From positions 345,621-409,620 of the forward strand of contig JACJZF010000002.1 of assembly GCA_020635725.1 (NCBI GenBank): DNA of 64,000 bases, in the 5' to 3' direction. Under the pieces are notes generated by a model that worked only from the letters and a program-made list of their open reading frames with translations, was not told the origin of the DNA and ran no database searches. The position numbers and the translations under genes are program-made. Every line of letters starts with the position of its first letter. The first letter of the stretch is position 1. Below are positions 45,790 to 56,397 of this stretch, piece by piece. The stretch comes from Flavobacteriales bacterium. Lineage in GTDB: Bacteria; Bacteroidota; Bacteroidia; Flavobacteriales_F; PHOS-HE28.

Positions 45790-46233
45790 ATGCTCGCTCT
45801 GCTCATCCTCCTGGCCTCCTTCGCCACTGTCCCTGACACGGGTCCGGTGACCTGGCATGTCCAGGCGCAGCCCACGGCCGATGGCGCGGTGCGCGTGGAA
45901 CTCAAGACCGAAGTGGAGGCGGGGTGGCACATCTACGCCACCTCCTTGCCCAGCGACCAAGGGCCCATCGCCACCAGCATCCGATTCACCCCTTCCGATG
46001 CCTTTGTTCTCGTGGGCAACCTGGAGGAGCCCGCGCCGAAAGAAGTGTTCGATGAGAATTTCGGCATGGATGTCCGGTACCACGAGGGATCACCGGCCTT
46101 CGCGCAGATCGTGCGGCCTGTCGCACCTGGCGCGTTCGACATCGAAGGCGAGGTGGAATACATGGTGTGCAACGACAAGACCTGCCTGCCCCCGGTCGTT
46201 GTGCCATTCAAGCTGCGGGTGGAAACGAAGTGA
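45790..46233 (+). CDS. Periplasmic DsbD alpha-type domain protein
   Basis: A 147-aa exported protein with a signal peptide (MLALLILLASFATVP). A single domain matches the N-terminal thiol-disulfide domain of DsbD (VTWHVQAQPTADGAVRVELKTEVEAGWHIYAT... and EVEYMVCNDKTCLPP). The two cysteines of CNDKTC are in the position of the redox pair of that domain. It stands three bases from dsbD, whose own N-terminal domain is clearly related (TIEYMTCNDEMCLPP). The two probably arose by duplication, and this free copy may act as a carrier of reducing equivalents from DsbD. Confidence 0.8.
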   Translation: MLALLILLASFATVPDTGPVTWHVQAQPTADGAVRVELKTEVEAGWHIYATSLPSDQGPIATSIRFTPSDAFVLVGNLEEPAPKEVFDENFGMDVRYHEGSPAFAQIVRPVAPGAFDIEGEVEYMVCNDKTCLPPVVVPFKLRVETK

Positions 46234-46235
46234 AC

Positions 46236-48296
46236 ATGCGATCGATGCGTAACGCCCTCGGCCTGCTCTCCGCCCTGCTCATGGCCGCCTGCGGCAGTTC
46301 CGTTGGTCCGCGGGATGAGAAGGCCATCAAACTCGATCCCGAGCAGGACAAGGTCGCCTGGGCCGTGAGCGCCGTGCAGCAGGAGGGCGATACCTGGAAG
46401 GTCACCTTCCATGCGGAGATCGATGAGGGCTGGAGCGTGTACTCCACGCAGAACTTCGGCGATATGGGTCCGTGGCCCAGCAGTTTCCCATTCGATTCGT
46501 TGGGGCACGTGCGGCCCGAGGATGGGACCGAGGAGTTGAGCGCGCACACCGTGCAGGGCCGTGATCCTGTCTTCGATATGGAGGTGAAGAAGTTCAAGCA
46601 TGATGTCGACTTCGTGCGCACCATTCATCTGGCCGCCTCCGAGGTGCCCTTCTCCGGCACCATCGAGTACATGACCTGCAACGATGAGATGTGCCTGCCG
46701 CCGGCAACCATCTTCTGGGAGTGCAACGCCGATAGCGGCAGTTTCAAACTGAGCACGGCGCCTTTCGACCAGTCGGCCTACAAGGTGGTGGGCTGCGACG
46801 ATGGCGTGTACAAGCTCGCGGGCGTGGACCTGGAGAAGCCCGTGGTGGCCGGTCCCAAGGTGCGCGAGAAGGACAGCACCCTGCTCACCATCTTCTTTCT
46901 GGGATTCATCGGCGGGCTGCTCGCCTTGATCACGCCCTGCGTCTTCCCCATGATCCCGCTCACCGTGAGCTTCTTCACCAAGAGCAGCGATGACCGCGCC
47001 AAGGGCCTGCGCAACGCCATCACCTACGGCGGTTTCATCCTCGTCATCTACCTGCTGTTCAGCATCCCCTTCCATGTGCTGGGCAGCGTGAACGAGGAGA
47101 TCTTCAATGAGATCAGCACCAATCCCTGGCTGAACCTCTTCTTCTTCGTGATCTTCATCGTCTTCGCCATCTCCTTCTTCGGGTATTTCGAGATCACCCT
47201 GCCGAGCAGCTGGGTGAACCGCATGGATCAGAACGCCTCGCGCTTCAGCGGCATCCTCGGCATCTTCTTCATGGCGCTCACCCTCGCGCTGGTCTCGTTC
47301 AGCTGCACGGGCCCGATACTGGGGTCCCTTCTCGCCGGCGCGCTCACCGCCGATGGCGGCGCCTGGCAGCTTACCGTGGGCATGGGCGGCTTCGGCCTGG
47401 CCCTGGCCCTGCCCTTCGCCCTGTTCGCGCTCTTCCCCGGTTGGCTCAACAGCCTTCCACGCAGCGGCTCGTGGCTCAATAGCGTGAAGGTGGTGCTCGG
47501 CTTCATCGAAGTGGCCCTGGCGATCAAGTTCCTCAGCAACGCCGATCTGGTGATGAACTGGGGCCTGCTCAAACGCGAGCTCTTCATCGCGCTGTGGATC
47601 GTGGTGGGCATCGGGCTGGCGCTCTATCTCTTCGGCCTGATCCGCTTCCCGCACGACTCGCCGGTGAAGAAGCTGCCGCCATTGCGCTTGGGTCTCGGCG
47701 TGGTCGTCGTGCTCTTCGTGGCCTATCTGGTTCCGGGGCTCAGCAATGGGCCCTGGCGCAACCTGAGGCTGCTGAGCGGTTTCCCGCCGCCCTTGTTCTA
47801 CAGCTATTACCACCAGGAGACCGAGTGCCCGCTGGGCCTGGTCTGCCACCACAGTTTGGAAGAGGGCATGGCCGCGGCGCGCGCGCGAGCGGCAAGCCCA
47901 TGCTGGTGGATAACACGGGCTGGGCCTGCGTGAACTGCCGCAAGATGGAAGAGACCGTGTGGGCCGAGCCCGATGTGCTGAAGCAGCTGCAGGAGCATTA
48001 CGTGCTGGTCTCCCTCTATGTGGATGATAAGCGCGAGCTGCCCAAAGGAAGAGCAGCACATCTACATCAGCTGCCGTGGGCAGAAGAAGCCGATCAAGAC
48101 CGAGGGGAACCGCTGGGCCACCCTGCAGGCCGAGAGCTTCGGCAGCGTGAGCCAGCCTTGGTACGTGCTTCTCAGCCCCGATGGGAGGCTGCTCACCGAT
48201 CCCGTGGGATACACGCCGGACAAGGATGAGTACAACGCCTTCCTGGACCGTGGCGTGCAAGGCATGCAGGTGCTGAGCCAGCAGGCTGGGAAGTAG
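46236..48296 (+). CDS. dsbD: Thiol:disulfide interchange protein DsbD, interrupted by two frameshifts
   Basis: DsbD transfers electrons from cytoplasmic thioredoxin to periplasmic partners. ATG 46236 begins a lipoprotein-type signal (ALLMAACGSS, lipobox cysteine about residue 19). An N-terminal DsbD domain follows (CNDEMC), then an eight-span transmembrane domain with CVFPMIPLTVSFF and VSFSCTGPILGSLLAGAL, each carrying a membrane cysteine. The main frame stops at 47933. The C-terminal thioredoxin domain (NTGWACVNCRKMEE, CVNC active site) is in another frame from a GC-dinucleotide run at 47877-47887. The frame returns after AAA at 48044-48046, ending at 48296. Deleting two bases in the first run and one A in the second restores an intact protein. 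The indels may be sequencing errors. Confidence 0.85.
47888..48296 (+). pseudogene. Out-of-frame thioredoxin domain of dsbD
   Basis: This is the 3' part of the dsbD locus after the first frameshift. It encodes SGKPMLVDNTGWACVNCRKM in one frame and, after a second shift at 48044-48046, EEQHIYISCRGQKKP through VQGMQVLSQQAGK in the original frame. Both pieces are conserved in sequence and joined by simple-repeat slips, so the damage looks recent or artefactual. Confidence 0.7.
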
Positions 48297-48388
48297 TGGC
48301 CATGCTGCTGGGCCGTTGGGCTCGCTTGGTTCATCGTTGACCAATCGCCATATTGGGCATCAGTCATCTGACGCGAAATACGTCAGCG

Positions 48389-48928
48389 ATGATGCTCATG
48401 GAAGAGAATGTCCTTATGCCCGATGAGGCGATTGCCGCACGGATACATTGGATCCGAGGGGAGAAGGTGATGCTGGCCCATGACCCAGCCAAGCTGTACG
48501 GTGTGCCAACGAAGCGGCTTAATGAAGCGGTGAAGCGGAACATGACACGTTTCCCCGATGACTTCATGTTCCAGCTCTCCCTGGAGGAGTGGGCGAACTT
48601 GAGGTCGCAGATTGCGACCTCAAGTTCCTGGGGTGGCCTAAGGGTCCCGCCTTACGCCTTCACCGAGCACGGTGTCCTGATGCTCTCCAGCGTGCTCAAC
48701 AGCGATCGGGCCATCGCGGTCAACATCCGCATCGTGCGCGTCTTCGTGCGTCTGAGCAGCCTGCTGCAGCATGACCGAGGCTTGCAGCGTCGCATGGAGA
48801 AGCTAGAGGAGCGCCAGACCAGCAGCGAGGATGCCTTGGCCGAGCTCTTCGAGGCCGTGAAGCAGCTGATGGCCAAGCCCGTGCAGGAACGCAAACGGCT
48901 GGGCTACAAGGGCGGCGACGATGTTTGA
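48389..48928 (+). CDS. ORF6N domain protein
   Basis: A putative DNA-binding protein of the ORF6N family (about 179 aa from MMLMEENVLMPDE; another in-frame codon lies upstream at 48353). The domain spans IHWIRGEKVMLAHDPAKLYGVPTKRLNEAVKRNMTRFPDDFMFQL, then EEWANLRSQIATSS and PYAFTEHGVLMLSSVL. The C-terminal part is a coiled-coil-like helix (RRMEKLEERQTSSEDALAEL). ORF6N is common in phages and as single chromosomal genes in Bacteroidota, usually with no known role. The stretch coding LRSQIATSS contains a 33-bp perfect palindrome. It lies between dsbD and gmhA without phage neighbours. Confidence 0.85.
   Translation: MMLMEENVLMPDEAIAARIHWIRGEKVMLAHDPAKLYGVPTKRLNEAVKRNMTRFPDDFMFQLSLEEWANLRSQIATSSSWGGLRVPPYAFTEHGVLMLSSVLNSDRAIAVNIRIVRVFVRLSSLLQHDRGLQRRMEKLEERQTSSEDALAELFEAVKQLMAKPVQERKRLGYKGGDDV
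48595..48627. repeat. Perfect 33-bp palindrome inside the ORF6N gene
   Basis: 15-base arms GAACTTGAGGTCGCA / TGCGACCTCAAGTTC with a 3-nt GAT loop. No mismatch is present and the arms end abruptly on both sides. It lies in the middle of the coding region (residues NLRSQIATSS). Confidence 0.85.
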
Positions 48929-48943
48929 CGCATCTTCGCGGTA

Positions 48944-49546
48944 ATGAGCACCGACGCCCGCGTCCGATCGCATTTCACCGAGGCTGCTGAAGTCCTCCAG
49001 CGTTTCCTGGCGGACCCGGCCAACGTGGCCGCGGTGGAGCAGGCCGGCGCCTTCATGAGCTATTGCCTGAAGCAGGGCGCCAAGGTGATCAGCTGCGGCA
49101 ACGGTGGCAGCATGTGCGATGCCATGCATTTCGCCGAGGAGCTCACCGGCCGCTACCGCGATGACCGACCGCCGATCGCCGCCCTGAGCATCAGCGATCC
49201 CAGCCACCTCACCTGCGTGGGCAACGACCACGGCTTCGAGCAGGTCTTCGCGCGCTTCGTGCAGGCGCATGGGCGCGATGGCGATGTGCTGCTGGCCATC
49301 AGCACCAGCGGCAACAGCCCCAACGTGCTGCGCGCGGCCGAGGCGGCGCGTGAGAAGGGCATGCACGTCATCGGCCTCACCGGCAAGGATGGCGGCAAGC
49401 TGGCGGAGCTCTGCACCGTGGAGGTGCGCGTGCCGCATGTTGGCTACGCCGACCGCATCCAGGAGGTGCACATCAAGATCATTCACGCACTCATCGATCA
49501 CATCGAACGCGACCTCGCTCTCCCGCGCCGCGCAGAACAGACCTAG
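48944..49546 (+). CDS. gmhA: Phosphoheptose isomerase
   Basis: A SIS-domain enzyme of 200 aa that converts sedoheptulose 7-phosphate to D-glycero-D-manno-heptose 7-phosphate for the LPS core. It shows SCGNGGSMCDAMHFAEEL (substrate loop), PSHLTCVGNDHGFEQVFARFV, LLAISTSGNSPNVLRA and the C-terminal HVGYADRIQEVHIKIIHALI. This is the standard GmhA layout, with an added N-terminal helix. The rest of the heptose pathway is not in the window. The gap to comM is short. Confidence 0.93.
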   Translation: MSTDARVRSHFTEAAEVLQRFLADPANVAAVEQAGAFMSYCLKQGAKVISCGNGGSMCDAMHFAEELTGRYRDDRPPIAALSISDPSHLTCVGNDHGFEQVFARFVQAHGRDGDVLLAISTSGNSPNVLRAAEAAREKGMHVIGLTGKDGGKLAELCTVEVRVPHVGYADRIQEVHIKIIHALIDHIERDLALPRRAEQT

Positions 49547-49553
49547 GGACAGC

Positions 49554-51092
49554 ATGCTCGTCAAAGTCTTCGGCAGTGCCGTCTTCGGCATCAATGCCAC
49601 CATTGTCACCGCCGAGGTGAACGTAGAGACCGGTGCCTACTTCCAGCTCGTCGGCCTGCCGGATAGCGCCGTGAAGGAGAGCCAGCAGCGCATGGATGCC
49701 GCCCTGCGCAACAACGGCCTCTACAGTCCGCGTGGCAAAGGCGTCACCATCAACCTGGCACCCGCCGACATCCGCAAGGAGGGCACGGCGTACGACCTGC
49801 CCCTGGCCGTGGGCCTGCTCGCGGCCACCGAGCAGGCGCCAGCCGAGATGCTCGAGACGCACCTGGTCATGGGCGAGCTCAGCCTCGATGGCGGCGTGCG
49901 GCCCATCAAAGGAGCGCTGCCCATCGCGCTGGAGGCGAAGAAGAACGGCTTCAAGGGCATCATCCTGCCTGCCGCCAATGCGCGCGAGGCGGCCATCGTC
50001 ACCGGGCTCGATGTGTATGGCGTGGAGCACCTGCGCGAGGTGGTCGATCTGCTGAACGGCCGCAGCGCCCTGCAGCCCGTCGTGGTGAACATCGAGGAGG
50101 AGTTCGCCAACAGCAGCCGTACCTATCCGGTCGATATCGCCGATGTGAAAGGGCAGGAGAACATCAAGCGCGCTTTCGAGATCGCGGCGGCCGGCGGCCA
50201 CAACATCATCCTCATCGGTCCGCCCGGCGCCGGCAAGACCATGCTCGCCAAGCGGCTGCCCACCATCCTGCCGCCGCTCACCATCGACGAGGCGCTCGAG
50301 ACCACCAAGATCCACAGCGTGGCCGGGAAGCTGCGCAAGGAGGATAGCCTGCTCAGCGTGCGTCCCTACCGCTCGCCGCACCACACCATCAGTGATGTGG
50401 CCCTCGTGGGTGGCGGCTCCTTCCCTCAGCCGGGCGAGATCAGCCTCGCGCACAACGGCGTGCTCTTCCTCGATGAGCTGCCCGAGTTCAAGCGCCAGGT
50501 GCTCGAGGTGCTGCGCCAGCCGCTCGAGGACCGCGTGGTCACCATCAGCCGTGCCCGATTCACGGTGGAGTATCCGGCGAGCTTCATGCTGGTGGCGGCC
50601 ATGAATCCGTGCCCCTGCGGGTACTACAATCATCCGGAGAAGGAGTGCGTGTGCGCGCCCGGCGTGGTGCAGAAGTACCTGAACAAAGTCAGCGGCCCGC
50701 TGCTCGACCGCATCGACATCCACATCGAGGTGACGCCCGTGCCCTTCAGCGAGCTCAGCGCCGAGCGGCCCAGCGAGCGCAGTTCCGACATGCGTGAGCG
50801 CGTCATCACCGCGCGCCTGGTGCAGCAGCAGCGCTACACCGGCAAGCGCATCCACTGCAACGCGCAGATGGGAAGCAAGGAGCTGCGCGAGATCTGCCGC
50901 ATCGATGCCGCAGGGAAGGCCCTGCTGGAGAAAGCCATGGAACGCCTCGGCCTCAGCGCGCGCGCTTACGACCGCATCCTGAAAGTGGCCCGCACCGTGG
51001 CGGACATGGCCGGCAGCACGGACATCCGCACCGAGCACCTGGCCGAGGCCATCCAATACCGGAGCCTTGATCGGGAGGGATGGGCGGGCTGA
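49554..51092 (+). CDS. comM: YifB/ComM family Mg-chelatase-like ATPase
   Basis: A 512-aa AAA+ ATPase. In competent bacteria ComM helps integrate incoming DNA through branch migration. The start is ATG 49554, giving MLVKVFGSAVFGINATIVTAEV. An N-terminal ChlI/Lon-protease-like domain (LVGLPDSAVKESQQRMDAAL, NLAPADIRKEGTAYDLPLAVGLL) is followed by Walker A GPPGAGKTMLAKRLP and the Mg-chelatase region HNGVLFLDELPEFKRQVLEVLRQPLED, with MNPCPCGYY and a C-terminal Mg-chelatase domain. The frame is open far upstream only because it overlaps gmhA in another frame. Confidence 0.94.
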   Translation: MLVKVFGSAVFGINATIVTAEVNVETGAYFQLVGLPDSAVKESQQRMDAALRNNGLYSPRGKGVTINLAPADIRKEGTAYDLPLAVGLLAATEQAPAEMLETHLVMGELSLDGGVRPIKGALPIALEAKKNGFKGIILPAANAREAAIVTGLDVYGVEHLREVVDLLNGRSALQPVVVNIEEEFANSSRTYPVDIADVKGQENIKRAFEIAAAGGHNIILIGPPGAGKTMLAKRLPTILPPLTIDEALETTKIHSVAGKLRKEDSLLSVRPYRSPHHTISDVALVGGGSFPQPGEISLAHNGVLFLDELPEFKRQVLEVLRQPLEDRVVTISRARFTVEYPASFMLVAAMNPCPCGYYNHPEKECVCAPGVVQKYLNKVSGPLLDRIDIHIEVTPVPFSELSAERPSERSSDMRERVITARLVQQQRYTGKRIHCNAQMGSKELREICRIDAAGKALLEKAMERLGLSARAYDRILKVARTVADMAGSTDIRTEHLAEAIQYRSLDREGWAG

Positions 51093-51154
51093 TCGGCGTG
51101 TAACCCGCGCGGCGTGGGTTGCGTTGGAAGGTGCCGACCAACAGCTCTCTCGCC

Positions 51155-51859
51155 GTGACCACCTCTCGTTACCTGCTCTTCGCCGCACTCCTCGCACCCT
51201 GCGCGTCCATCGGCGCCTTTGGTCAGCAGGATGGCGACCCGGAGCGGCAGTACCTCAGCGAGGTGCTGGAGCCGGTGGCCAAGAAGAAGGCCGCCTTCTA
51301 TCGCGAGGCATCCGGTCGGGACGGTGAGTTGTTCATCGGCAAGACCTACACGATCGAAGGCAAGCTCAAGGCCGAAGGCACCTACCTCGATGCCTCCTTG
51401 AACGTGCCGCATGGTTTCTTCACCTTCTACCATCCGAACGGCCGCGTGGAGAGCCGGGGCGAGTACCTCCGCGGCAACAAGGCCGGCATCTGGGAACGCT
51501 TTGATGCATGGGGGCAGCCCATGGCGGAGAAGGTGTACAACCCCGAGCCCTTGGCGAACATCGTTTACACCCGCGCCGAGACCATGCCTGCTTTCCAAGA
51601 AGGCGATGAGCATGAGTTCGTGCGCTACGTGAAGACCAAGGTGTCAGACACCGCGCGGTCCCGTGTGAAAGGCACCTATACCAGCACCTTCATCGTGGAG
51701 AAGGATGGCCGGCTCAGCGATGTCAAGGTCGTGGATGGCGAGGATGAGCAAGTCGGCCAGCACGTGGTGGAAGCCATCAAGGCCACCGAGCCCTGGAAGC
51801 CCGGGGTCGATAAGGGGCAGCCCGTTCGCGTGCAGATGCGCGTGCCCGTCCAGTTCTAG
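51155..51859 (+). CDS. TonB-like C-terminal domain protein with MORN-type repeats
   Basis: About 234 aa from GTG 51155, which starts a signal peptide (VTTSRYLLFAALLAPCASIGAFGQQ); earlier TTG/GTG starts at 51119 and 51131 are possible. The middle has toxin-antitoxin/MORN-like repeats (GKLKAEGTYLDASLNVPHGFFTFYHPNGRVESRGEYLRGNKAGIWERFDAWG). The C-terminal ~90 residues are a TonB_C-like domain (YTSTFIVEKDGRLSDVKVVDGEDEQVGQHVVEAIKATEPWKPG). Such chimeras are common in Bacteroidota. The protein probably lacks the full TonB energy-transducing region, so a periplasmic binding role is more likely than TonB proper. Confidence 0.8.
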   Translation: MTTSRYLLFAALLAPCASIGAFGQQDGDPERQYLSEVLEPVAKKKAAFYREASGRDGELFIGKTYTIEGKLKAEGTYLDASLNVPHGFFTFYHPNGRVESRGEYLRGNKAGIWERFDAWGQPMAEKVYNPEPLANIVYTRAETMPAFQEGDEHEFVRYVKTKVSDTARSRVKGTYTSTFIVEKDGRLSDVKVVDGEDEQVGQHVVEAIKATEPWKPGVDKGQPVRVQMRVPVQF

Positions 51860-51884
51860 AACCAAGTTCAATACACCATAAGCG

Positions 51885-51914
51885 CGAACGCCGACCCCGT
51901 AAGGTCGGCGTTCG
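51885..51914. terminator. Bidirectional intrinsic-type hairpin between convergent genes
   Basis: A perfect 12-bp stem CGAACGCCGACC / GGTCGGCGTTCG with a 6-nt loop lies between the ends of the TonB-like gene (51859) and secA (51933), which converge. No long T-run follows, so termination strength is uncertain. Confidence 0.75.
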
Positions 51915-51932
51915 GCATTCCGGTATTACAGG

Positions 51933-55316
<3,384 letters not shown>

Positions 55317-55361
55317 GAGGGTGTTCTTGTGCTGGCCGTCAACCGGTCCAGCGAAGGCGGG

Positions 55362-55369
55362 CAAAGGTA
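55362..55369 (-). promoter_or_regulatory. -7 element TACCTTTG upstream of secA
   Basis: Exact TAnnTTTG match on the minus strand, about 45 nt upstream of the chosen start. It supports starting translation at MIGSLTK rather than the longer frame. Confidence 0.6.
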
Positions 55370-55433
55370 GCGGGCCGGGTTCAGCAGAGACCGGGCCGAT
55401 GAGAACCGCCTGACAACGCGTCAGGTGAACAAA

Positions 55434-55458
55434 GAAGCCCCGCGCTGGGCGGGGCTTC
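55434..55458 (-). terminator. Rho-independent terminator of the DUF2795-type gene
   Basis: A perfect 10-bp GC-rich stem GAAGCCCCGC / GCGGGGCTTC with a 5-nt loop lies 20 nt past the stop of the gene at 55479-55700. In minus-strand reading it is followed by TTTGTT. Confidence 0.8.
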
Positions 55459-55478
55459 GGTATCGCACGGAGCGATGG

Positions 55479-55700
55479 TCAGTATTCGTCCTCGTTGAAG
55501 AAGAAGTCCTCCTTCGAAGGGTAATCCGGCCAGATGTCCTCGATGCTCTCGAAGACCTCTTCCTCATCCTCGATCGCCTGCAGGTTCTCCACCACTTCGA
55601 GCGGGGCACCGGTGCGCATGGCGAAGTCGATGAGTTCCTCCTTCGTGGCGGGCCAAGGTGCGTCCTCGAGGTAGGAGGCGAGTTCCAGAGTCCAATACAT
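55479..55700 (-). CDS. DUF2795-type small acidic protein
   Basis: A 73-aa, strongly acidic protein (MYWTLELASYLEDAPWPATKEELIDFAMRTGAPLEVVENLQAIEDEEEVFESIEDIWPDYPSKEDFFFNEDEY). It matches the small DUF2795 family of Bacteroidota, with helical repeats and an acidic tail. It is cytoplasmic and may interact with RNA polymerase or nucleic-acid proteins, but no experimental role is known to me. It has its own TATATTTG -7 element at 55736-55743 and a clear terminator at 55434-55458, so it is a complete single-gene transcript. Confidence 0.85.
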   Translation of the reverse strand: MYWTLELASYLEDAPWPATKEELIDFAMRTGAPLEVVENLQAIEDEEEVFESIEDIWPDYPSKEDFFFNEDEY

Positions 55701-55735
55701 CTAAGGGCCTGTTGATGGTTTCCGTAAAACGGGCG

Positions 55736-55743
55736 CAAATATA
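55736..55743 (-). promoter_or_regulatory. -7 element TATATTTG upstream of the DUF2795-type gene
   Basis: Exact TAnnTTTG match on the minus strand, 35 nt upstream of the ATG at 55700, identical to the gcvP element. No matching -33 was found. Confidence 0.6.
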
Positions 55744-55833
55744 GACGGATGGGGATCCCGTGATGATGGACTTTTCAACCGTTCCGCTTGCTCGATAGAT
55801 ACTTGGCTATCAGGATGTTCCGGCAGCCGTTGC

Positions 55834-56379
55834 TCACGGGTTCCACGGCGTGTCCGCCACGCCCAGCGATTTGCCCAGGTGGCGTGCGAGCATGAAGAAG
55901 AGGTCGGAGAGCCGATTGAGATAGCGCACCAGTTCGGGCTCGGCCGCTGCTTCGCCGGACAGGCTCACCACGCGCCTCTCGGCCCGGCGGCATACGGTGC
56001 GGCAGATATGCGCCTGCGCGATGGCGCCATGGCCTCCGGGAAGGATGAAGCTGCGCAAGGGTTCCAGGTCGCGCTCCATCGCATCCATCTCCTGCTCCAG
56101 CGCGGTGACGTCGGCATCGGTGATGGGGGGAAGCTTGAATCGCTCGCGCTCCTCGGCGCTGCTGCTGGCCAGGTGCGAGCCGATGGTGAAGAGCGTGCGT
56201 TGGATGCCCAGGAGCAGTTCGGCATGATGAGGAGCGGATAGTGCCCGCAGCATGCCCACATGGCTGTTGAGCTCATCCACCGTGCCATACGCCTCTATCC
56301 GCGCATCATCCTTCGGTACAGGAGTGCCGCCGAGCAATCCGGTCTGTCCCTTATCGCCAGTGCGGGTGTAGATCTTCAT
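55834..56379 (-). CDS. Cob(I)alamin adenosyltransferase, PduO type
   Basis: A 181-aa enzyme that adds the 5'-deoxyadenosyl group to cobalamin. The start MKIYTRTGDKGQTGLLGGTPVPKDDARIEAYGTVDELNSHVGML is the standard PduO/MMAB ATP-binding N-terminus. IFxLPGG-type (FILPGGHGAIAQAHICRTVCRRAERR) and the C-terminal LNRLSDLFFMLARH blocks are also present. No cobalamin-dependent enzyme is visible in the window. A methylmalonyl-CoA mutase or ribonucleotide reductase elsewhere would be the client. Confidence 0.93.
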   Translation of the reverse strand: MKIYTRTGDKGQTGLLGGTPVPKDDARIEAYGTVDELNSHVGMLRALSAPHHAELLLGIQRTLFTIGSHLASSSAEERERFKLPPITDADVTALEQEMDAMERDLEPLRSFILPGGHGAIAQAHICRTVCRRAERRVVSLSGEAAAEPELVRYLNRLSDLFFMLARHLGKSLGVADTPWNP

Positions 56380-56397
56380 CCGCGCGAAGCTATCCTT

